64,000 nucleotides of DNA from an uncultured Bacteroidales bacterium (GTDB taxonomy: Bacteria > Bacteroidota > Bacteroidia > Bacteroidales > F082). The DNA lies in NCBI GenBank assembly GCA_947303085.1, contig CAMYXP010000001.1, positions 620,001 through 684,000 of the forward strand. The letters are read 5' to 3'. Under the pieces are notes generated by a model. That model was given only the letters and a program-made list of their open reading frames with translations, did not search any database and had not been told where the DNA came from. Below, piece by piece: positions 57,266 through 64,000 of this stretch (the first letter of the stretch is position 1; every line of letters starts with the position of its first letter). Position numbers and translations under genes: made by a program.

Positions 57266-57871
57266 ATGAAAAAACTCGGTTTAATTTTAGGAATCGCATT
57301 GATTTCATTGGCAGCAATTTCATGCGGCTCAAGCAAAAAAGCAACAAAACAGGACGCACCGGCTCAGCAGCCAGCTCCAGTAGTTCAAAATCAACCTGCA
57401 GGTTTGCCATGTCCTGACTGCGTAGCAACAGCAACCAAATTCAAATATCTGGCTCAGACAGTCGCTGAAAGCGAATACGATATCCAGAGTGCGCGTATCT
57501 TCGCTGAGCAGAACGCTCGCGACGGTCTTCAGGCTATGATCGAGTCAGTCGTTACAAGATCAGTCGACCAGTTTACACAGCAACACCGCGATGGCAACAA
57601 TGTTAAAAACATTGCAAAAGGCACCATCCAGTCAGTTGGTATCATCAAAGGTAAGATCAAGAACACTCCTGTGACATGCTGGGATGCTCAGCCTAGCAAG
57701 CTCACTCCAGGTAAGATCGCTGTTTATGTTTGCGTTGAATACAATGCAGAAGAGGTCTATGAGCAGGTTGTTGAGACAATGAGCGCCGACAGCGAGCTGA
57801 AGATCGACTTCAAGCAGGAGCAGTACAAAAACGACTTTTACAAAGCTTTGGAAGAATACAGCAATAATTAA
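57266..57871 (+). CDS. LPP20-like lipoprotein
   Basis: Lipobox LAAISCGSSKK; YDIQSARIFAEQNARDGLQAMIESVVTRSV. Confidence 0.65.
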   Translation: MKKLGLILGIALISLAAISCGSSKKATKQDAPAQQPAPVVQNQPAGLPCPDCVATATKFKYLAQTVAESEYDIQSARIFAEQNARDGLQAMIESVVTRSVDQFTQQHRDGNNVKNIAKGTIQSVGIIKGKIKNTPVTCWDAQPSKLTPGKIAVYVCVEYNAEEVYEQVVETMSADSELKIDFKQEQYKNDFYKALEEYSNN

Positions 57872-57873
57872 TA

Positions 57874-60600
57874 ATGAAATATCAAGGGCTTAATGCCAAG
57901 CAAGTAGAAGAAAGCCGTGCTAAGCACGGCTTTAATATTCTCACTCCACCTAAAAAGGAGTCTGTTTTTCATCAGTTTTTGGGCAAATTCAAGGATTCTA
58001 TCATACAAATCCTTCTGATAGCCCTTGTCTTGTCGGTCGGAGTGGCTGTATATCAATATGTTACGACTGACGAGGGTGCTGGCGTTTTGCTCGAGCCACT
58101 TGGTATTTTCATAGCGATAATGTTGGCGACATGTGTCGGTTTTATCTTCGAGCTGAGCGCCAACAAAAAATTCGACATCCTCAATCAAGTCAATGATGAG
58201 GAGACCGTCAAAGTGATTCGTGACGGCAACGTCACCCTAGTGCAACGCCGCGAGATAGTGGTGGGCGACATCGTGGTGATTGAAACCGGCGACGAAGTGC
58301 CTGCCGACGGCGTGCTGCTAGACGCCTTTTCGCTGCAGGTCAACGAATCGGATCTTACAGGCGAGCCGATGGCAAGAAAAACCATCGACGAAAACGACTT
58401 CAACGACGAAGCCACCTATCCGTCAAACTGGGTGATGCGTGGTAGCAAAGTTATTGACGGTCATGGAGTTATGCAGGTCGAGAGGGTAGGCGACGAGACC
58501 GAATGGGGCAAGGTTTACAAAGGCTCACAAATCGATAGCAACGTCAAGACACCTTTAAACATCCAACTCGACAAACTTGGACAGGTAATATGCTATGCGA
58601 GCTATATAATAGCAGCTATAATCCTAGTGACACGTTTTGTGATGTATTTTGTCCATGTCGACCCGATTGGCGACGGCGTCGAATGGCTGAAATTCGCGCA
58701 ATATGCTCTTAACACATTGATGATTGCTGTCACAATTATCGTGGTGGCGGTGCCTGAAGGTCTGCCGATGAGCGTCACTCTCAGTCTTGCTTTGAGCATG
58801 CGTAGAATGCTGACAACCAACAACTTAGTCAGAAAGATGCATGCCTGCGAGACCATGGGCGCCGCAACCGTCATCTGTACCGACAAAACCGGCACTCTGA
58901 CGCAAAACCAGATGAGTGTCAGCGAGATATTGTCATATCGCAAGATCGACGATATACTGCGCGAGAGCATCGCGGTCAACACCACCGCACATCTCGATTT
59001 TACTGATAAAGAGAAGATAAAAGTGATTGGCAATCCTACCGAAGGAGCCATGTTGCTGTGGCTTAACTCGTTGGGAGCCAATTATTTAAAATATAGAGAG
59101 GATCTCAAACTTCTGTATCAGGTGCCTTTCTCCACGAAATATAAGTTCATGGCTACTATCGTCGACTCGAAGATATTCAACAAGCCGATGTTTTATGTGA
59201 AAGGCGCGCCTGAAATCATCCTCGCTCATTGTAATAGAATTGCTACCGATTCGGGAGCTGTTGATATTGAAAAATATCGAAAGGATATTGAAAATCAACT
59301 GCTTGCGTATGGTAACAAGGCTATGAGGACTTTGGCGTTGGCATATAAGGAGGCCGATCCGGACGAACAGTCGTTTGACCCGAAGACCGACAATCTGGTG
59401 GCTGAAAACCTTGTATTCTTGGCTGCTTTCGCTATTGCCGACCCGATCCGCTCTGATGTGGCCGATGCCGTGGCAAGCTGCATGAACGCTGGCATCGACG
59501 TGAAAATTGTCACTGGCGACACTCCTGGTACAGCTATCGAGATCGGACGGCAGCTCGGATTGTGGAAAGACACCGACCAGAAAGACTTCAACCATATCTC
59601 GGGCAAGGATTTTGAGGCGCTTTCCGACGAGGAGGCGAAACGTCGTATTCCATTGATAAAGATTATGTCGCGCGCGCGTCCTATGGACAAGGAACGCCTT
59701 GTGCGTCTGCAGCAATATAACGGCGAAGTGGTTGCTGTCACAGGTGATGGCACCAACGACGCTCCGGCTTTGAAAGCGGCGCAGGTGGGACTCTCGATGG
59801 GCGACGGTACCACAGTGGCGAAAGAAGCATCCGACATCACCATACTCGACAACTCGTTCAAGAGCATCGCCCGTGCTGTGATGTGGGGACGCTCGCTGTA
59901 TCTGAACATCCAGCGTTTCATACTGTTCCAGATGACAATCAACGTGGCGGCTTGCCTCGTGGTGATGTTCGGCGCCTTGCTTGGCACCGACGCCGTCCTG
60001 ACAGTGACGCAGATGCTCTGGGTGAACCTTATCATGGATACATTCGCGGCTCTGGCATTAGCCTCGTTGCCGCCTTCAGAAGCCGTGATGAACGAGAAAC
60101 CGCGTGCAAAAGACGCTCACATCCTCACCAAACCGATGATTTACTCGATTTTCACCGTGGGCGTGCTGTTTGTTCTCATCATGCTAGGATTTGTACAGTA
60201 TTTCAAACACGTCGAGGTGAATACTCTCGCCGATTTCTCGGTCATCGATTATCTTAATAATTACTTCAATTTCAAAACGTTAGATGGCGAAAAATATACA
60301 ACTTACGAGCATTCGCTGACGTTTACGATATTCGTTTTCCTGCAGTTCTGGAATCTTTTCAACGCAAAAGCTTATCACACTGGAAAAACGGCTTTCGCCA
60401 ATGCCGCCAAGAGTTTCGGAGGCTTTGAACTGGCTCTGGTGATAATTCTTGTCGGACAGTTTGTCATTGTCACGTTCGGAAGCGAGATGTTCGGCGTTGA
60501 ACCTCTCAAATGGCAAGACTGGCTTATATGTCTGCTCGGCACAAGCCCTGTCATTTTAATCGGTGAAATTGTACGACTTGTTAAAAAAGAAACTATTTGA
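57874..60600 (+). CDS. Calcium-translocating P-type ATPase (PMCA-type)
   Basis: VICTDKTGTLTQNQMSV, GDEVPADGVLL, TGDGTNDAPALKAAQVGLSMG, VAVPEGLPMSVTLSLA. Confidence 0.95.
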   Translation: MKYQGLNAKQVEESRAKHGFNILTPPKKESVFHQFLGKFKDSIIQILLIALVLSVGVAVYQYVTTDEGAGVLLEPLGIFIAIMLATCVGFIFELSANKKFDILNQVNDEETVKVIRDGNVTLVQRREIVVGDIVVIETGDEVPADGVLLDAFSLQVNESDLTGEPMARKTIDENDFNDEATYPSNWVMRGSKVIDGHGVMQVERVGDETEWGKVYKGSQIDSNVKTPLNIQLDKLGQVICYASYIIAAIILVTRFVMYFVHVDPIGDGVEWLKFAQYALNTLMIAVTIIVVAVPEGLPMSVTLSLALSMRRMLTTNNLVRKMHACETMGAATVICTDKTGTLTQNQMSVSEILSYRKIDDILRESIAVNTTAHLDFTDKEKIKVIGNPTEGAMLLWLNSLGANYLKYREDLKLLYQVPFSTKYKFMATIVDSKIFNKPMFYVKGAPEIILAHCNRIATDSGAVDIEKYRKDIENQLLAYGNKAMRTLALAYKEADPDEQSFDPKTDNLVAENLVFLAAFAIADPIRSDVADAVASCMNAGIDVKIVTGDTPGTAIEIGRQLGLWKDTDQKDFNHISGKDFEALSDEEAKRRIPLIKIMSRARPMDKERLVRLQQYNGEVVAVTGDGTNDAPALKAAQVGLSMGDGTTVAKEASDITILDNSFKSIARAVMWGRSLYLNIQRFILFQMTINVAACLVVMFGALLGTDAVLTVTQMLWVNLIMDTFAALALASLPPSEAVMNEKPRAKDAHILTKPMIYSIFTVGVLFVLIMLGFVQYFKHVEVNTLADFSVIDYLNNYFNFKTLDGEKYTTYEHSLTFTIFVFLQFWNLFNAKAYHTGKTAFANAAKSFGGFELALVIILVGQFVIVTFGSEMFGVEPLKWQDWLICLLGTSPVILIGEIVRLVKKETI

Positions 60601-60601
60601 T

Positions 60602-61021
60602 ATGAGAATCTTGATATTAAACGGACCGAATCTTAACCTTATCGGTAGAAGAGAGCCTGAAATATATGGTAATCAATCACTTGATGAGTTTATTGACACA
60701 TTGAAACAACGCTTCCACGATTGCGAAATCGACTCTTTTCAGTCGAATCACGAGGGAGTTTTGATTGATAAATTGCAAGAGGCAATGGATAAGTACGACG
60801 GCGTTGTTATGAATCCAGGCGGTTATGCCCACACCTCAATCGCATTAATGGATACCGTCAAAGCTATAAAAATTCCTGTTGTCGAGGTTCATATCTCAAA
60901 TATTTTCGAAAGAGAGGCATTCCGACAACATTCCTATACTGCCGAAGCCGCAGTGAAATCAATCGCCGGACACGGTTTGGAAGGCTACGCCGAAGCTGTG
61001 GAATATCTTGTGAAACGATAA
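60602..61021 (+). CDS. aroQ: Type II 3-dehydroquinate dehydratase
   Basis: Start moved to ATG 60602; MRILILNGPNLNLIGRREPEIYG, NPGGYAHTSIAL, EVHISNIFEREAFRQHSYT. Confidence 0.96.
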   Translation: MRILILNGPNLNLIGRREPEIYGNQSLDEFIDTLKQRFHDCEIDSFQSNHEGVLIDKLQEAMDKYDGVVMNPGGYAHTSIALMDTVKAIKIPVVEVHISNIFEREAFRQHSYTAEAAVKSIAGHGLEGYAEAVEYLVKR

Positions 61022-61023
61022 TG

Positions 61024-61094
61024 TTTTTAGTCATTGTTTTTCGGCTGCCGCTTTTTTTCAAAAATCGAAGGCCTTCAAAATTGATGACTAAAAA
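61024..61094. repeat. Inverted repeat between convergent aroQ and GT2 gene
   Basis: TTTTTAGTCAT (61024-61034) / ATGACTAAAAA (61084-61094), perfect 11-bp arms, 49-nt loop. Confidence 0.75.
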
Positions 61095-61100
61095 CTGTTG

Positions 61101-62120
61101 TTATGAAAAATCTCCTTCGTTAAGCTCAGTATACAATTTCTTCTTCTCCAAGAAATGCTTGAAAACGATATTTTTCTGATACACTTGTGATACGCGCTTG
61201 TGAGGAAGTACGTTTCTCTTTTTTATGAGTGCCGGAATATGTCGGTAGAAGCTCAGATGAGCTCTTGTAACCGCCCAGAAATCGCCTAAACAGCCGTCGA
61301 AAAGGAACTTGAGTCCTGCAACCCAATCGAGGAGAATTCTGTAAGAAATAGTTCCTATGACAGTGCCGTCGGGGAGGTTTTTCATCAGTAACGACAGGTT
61401 GTTGCGGAAGTTGAGATATGTCTTTCTCGCTGAACTCTTCGGCAATGTGCCGCCTCCGATATGGTAAATCTTCGATTGTGGACAGTACATCACCTTGTAA
61501 CCAACGTTTTTCACCCTCCAGCAGAAGTCAATCTCCTCCATGTGAGCGAAAAAGCTGTCGTCTAATCCTTCAAATTCATGATAAACGTCGGATCTGACAA
61601 ACATGCAGGCTCCTGTGGCCCAGAAAACCTCTTTTATGTCGTCATATTGTCCTTCGTCGGTCTCCAGGTGCTGAAAAACCCTGCCGCGGCAGAAAGGATA
61701 GCCGTATTTGTCGATGAAACCACCGCCCGCACCGGCATATTCAAACCTGCTTTTGTCGTTGTACGACAATATTTTTGGCTGACAAGCCGCTATGCTCGCG
61801 TCGTTGTCCATAAGCTCAATCACAGGCTCAATCCAATGTGGCGTGACCTCGATATCTGAGTTTAGCAAACAATAATACTCAGCTTCAACTTGACGCAACG
61901 CGAGGTTGTATCCTGTCGAGAAGCCGCCGTTATTGTCGTTGATAATCAATCGGATATCAGGGAAATGTTCTTTCATGAATGCCACGGAATCGTCGGTTGA
62001 GGCGTTGTCGGCGACGATAATCTCAGCTACATCGGCACTGTGCTCAATGACGATAGGAAGAAACTTCTCGAGGAATTTCTTACCGTTGTAATTCAATATG
62101 ACTACCGCGACTTTTTTCAT
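61101..62120 (-). CDS. Glycosyltransferase family 2
   Basis: VVILNYNGKKFLEKFLPIVIEHS, IIVADNASTDDSVAFMKEHFP, CLLNSDIEVTPHWIEPVIE, GACMFVRSDVYHEFEGLDDSFFAHMEEIDFCWR. Confidence 0.95.
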   Translation of the reverse strand: MKKVAVVILNYNGKKFLEKFLPIVIEHSADVAEIIVADNASTDDSVAFMKEHFPDIRLIINDNNGGFSTGYNLALRQVEAEYYCLLNSDIEVTPHWIEPVIELMDNDASIAACQPKILSYNDKSRFEYAGAGGGFIDKYGYPFCRGRVFQHLETDEGQYDDIKEVFWATGACMFVRSDVYHEFEGLDDSFFAHMEEIDFCWRVKNVGYKVMYCPQSKIYHIGGGTLPKSSARKTYLNFRNNLSLLMKNLPDGTVIGTISYRILLDWVAGLKFLFDGCLGDFWAVTRAHLSFYRHIPALIKKRNVLPHKRVSQVYQKNIVFKHFLEKKKLYTELNEGDFS

Positions 62121-62125
62121 GTTTG

Positions 62126-62133
62126 CAAAAATA
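62126..62133 (-). promoter_or_regulatory. -7 box TATTTTTG (minus strand) upstream of GT2
   Basis: CAAAAATA on plus strand. Confidence 0.45.
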
Positions 62134-62164
62134 CAATTTTTTTTTATATGATGTTTTATAAATC

Positions 62165-62215
62165 AACTTTCCACTTTAAACTTTAAAACAACTCTACACT
62201 CTACACTCTAAACTC
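62165..62215. repeat. 51-bp dispersed repeat, copy 2 (inverted relative to copy 1)
   Basis: aactttccactttaaactttaaaacaactctacactctacactctaaactc; reverse complement matches 32295-32345 at 46/51. Confidence 0.88.
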
Positions 62216-62302
62216 TAAACTGTAAAAAGATAAGGAGCTCGATTTTCATCAAGCCCCGTTATCGAAACAAAGTATGTGTGGTATGTGGTATGTTTAAAAT
62301 TA

Positions 62303-63787
62303 CTATCGTGGGTTGTCGTAATAATCTTTGGCTTTGTCGCCGTATGAATCAGGTTTTGCGTAGTCGTCGACACCGTAATCGTAGTATGTGCCGTAGGTTC
62401 TCTGGTAGATTTCTGTTGTCCATCTGAAGTTGTTGATTTCGCCTACAGCGTCGGAATGGATGAGTTGGAAATCGTTGGTGGCAAGGTCTCTTGTCATGAA
62501 CACGAACTTCTTGTTACGCTGGTTGCCGAGAGTGTAGTAATGCCAGATTTCGTAAGGGAATGCGCCCGGTTCGTTGTAGCTTTGGACTATTCTGTCAGGA
62601 GCGCCGTATTTCAGGAACACTATGCCTCTGTCGGAGTCGTAGCCCTTGCTGTTGACAGTCTTGAATGACGCGTTAACTCTCTTCACCTGCGCGTAATAGT
62701 CTAACCAAGCCTGTGCCGGGTCGATTCTGTTGCGGCTTGCCCAGAAGGTGTAGAAATACTGCTGCATTGTGGTGATGTCGTCGGTTTTAACAAGCTCACT
62801 CGCATAATCTTTCTCAACCAAAGTTGAGATAGGAGCGAGGGTCTTGATATATTCGCGGATAGTGTCGAGATTGTTGATTTTCCCTGAGAAAACATCTTCA
62901 GGTTTGATTGTCGCCATCATGGTGTTGTCAACCTGATAGTAAGGATTGCTTCTCTGGAAGAAATAACGGTTGTAGCCGATAATCTCGTTGTTTCTGTCGC
63001 GGGCTTCAAGCACAAGGAAATAATTGCCTGATGGCAGGTTGCTGATGTCCATGCTGTTGATAATGACATCGGTATCCTTGGTGTTCATTCTCTTTGTGAA
63101 GAAGAAATTGTTGAGCTTTGTGCCGTTCTCAAAAGCACTGATATAGGTGTTGAGAAGATATTTCTCGTCAGCGCCAAGCTGTTTGCTCGAATTGTAAATC
63201 TCAACGTAGAATGTGAGTTTGTTGACATTCTCAGGGTAGAAAGGCATAATCATAGGTATGAGATTGTAGCCGTTCTTTGTTGTACTCGTTTCTTTGGCCG
63301 CTTTTGAGTAGCTTTCAAGACCGATAATGCTTGAGAAACAGAACTTGTCAGGGAAATCAATAACTAATTGATCCTCAACTTTGAAAGGTTTGTCTTTTGT
63401 GTTGTTTACATCTTCAAGAACCACCTCAAATGAATAATTGCCGTTTGGCAGACTATAGCGCTGCATATCCATGAAAAAGCCGTTGATGTTTGCGGTATCC
63501 GCAACCGAAGGGCTTGATAATGAATACTTTCCGAAATTCTTTACCGACTCACCTTGTTTAAACATGATAGTGACGTTGATGGTGGCGTTGTACTGACCGT
63601 CGGCGTTTTTCACATAAACGAGGCTGCTCTTGTCGAAAGTGATATATGTCTCAACGTAGGGTGTTGATTCGTTTCCTGTTACATTAAAAGTGGCGTATGA
63701 TATATATGAGTTCAATGTTTTTTTCTGCTGAGCGCTTGCTGTGGCTCCGAGCATTACCATTAAACCGATGAGTAAGAGTTTTTTCAT
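62303..63787 (-). CDS. GWxTD domain-containing secreted protein
   Basis: Start moved to ATG 63787 (MKKLLLIGLMVMLGATASAQ); QYFYTFWASRNRIDPAQAWLDYYAQVKRVNASF...DSDRGIVFLKYGAPDRIVQ. Confidence 0.88.
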   Translation of the reverse strand: MKKLLLIGLMVMLGATASAQQKKTLNSYISYATFNVTGNESTPYVETYITFDKSSLVYVKNADGQYNATINVTIMFKQGESVKNFGKYSLSSPSVADTANINGFFMDMQRYSLPNGNYSFEVVLEDVNNTKDKPFKVEDQLVIDFPDKFCFSSIIGLESYSKAAKETSTTKNGYNLIPMIMPFYPENVNKLTFYVEIYNSSKQLGADEKYLLNTYISAFENGTKLNNFFFTKRMNTKDTDVIINSMDISNLPSGNYFLVLEARDRNNEIIGYNRYFFQRSNPYYQVDNTMMATIKPEDVFSGKINNLDTIREYIKTLAPISTLVEKDYASELVKTDDITTMQQYFYTFWASRNRIDPAQAWLDYYAQVKRVNASFKTVNSKGYDSDRGIVFLKYGAPDRIVQSYNEPGAFPYEIWHYYTLGNQRNKKFVFMTRDLATNDFQLIHSDAVGEINNFRWTTEIYQRTYGTYYDYGVDDYAKPDSYGDKAKDYYDNPR

Positions 63788-63815
63788 GATGCACAAATAA
63801 TTTACGTTTCGAGTG

Positions 63816-63823
63816 CAAAAATA
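63816..63823 (-). promoter_or_regulatory. -7 box TATTTTTG (minus strand) upstream of the GWxTD gene
   Basis: CAAAAATA on plus strand about 30 nt before start. Confidence 0.45.
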
Positions 63824-64000
63824 CTGTCGTGGGAAAATTTTGTCAAGGTTTTTGGCTCTGTTTTTTATCGAAAAATATCGACAAAATCCGTGTAATTATT
63901 TGACTGACAATAAATTACACTATGCTGATTTTAGTACTTGAATGTGCTTAAAAAACCGGGAATAAAATGATTCATTTCCAATTGTGTATTGAAAATATTC

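Noticed and set aside
63830-64000. AT-rich right end considered for a gene start or tRNA
   Set aside because: No ORF or cloverleaf-like structure could be supported before the window edge.

Overview
The window is 64 kb of Bacteroidota (Bacteroidales-like) chromosome. Supporting signs are TAnnTTTG-type -7 promoter boxes, the T9SS regulator PorX, and two secreted proteins with T9SS-type C-terminal sorting domains. Most of it is housekeeping: sdhB/frdB 3' end, purD, rnhB, porX, tsaE, aroB, aroA, a glycogen-metabolism operon, gcvP, kdsA, aat, truA, pepE, a Ca2+ P-type ATPase and aroQ. No CRISPR array, rRNA, convincing tRNA, phage or transposase was found. The most interesting signals are: (1) short dispersed repeats that occur between genes and also in frame inside genes. 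aroA carries three such segments, and a GH97 glycosidase and a MurL-like protein share a 26/30-nt repeat encoding E[IV]PR[FC][AT]RYDS. This resembles protein-coding palindromic elements of Rickettsia. (2) A MurL-like PP-loop protein directly followed by a MurD-like ligase, next to a GH3/serine-hydrolase fusion, suggesting the alternative D-Glu route in peptidoglycan synthesis. (3) A five-gene run of secreted proteins, several LPP20-like, of unknown function. (4) A GT3 glycogen synthase/GT35 phosphorylase fusion. (5) A 1964-aa T9SS adhesin with a ~1.6-kb internal tandem duplication. (6) A degraded paralogue of the first lipoprotein. (7) An unexplained direct/inverted-repeat element beside DnaA-box-like motifs at 44.9-45.07 kb. 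All calls are from reading the sequence and the ORF track; no database search was run.
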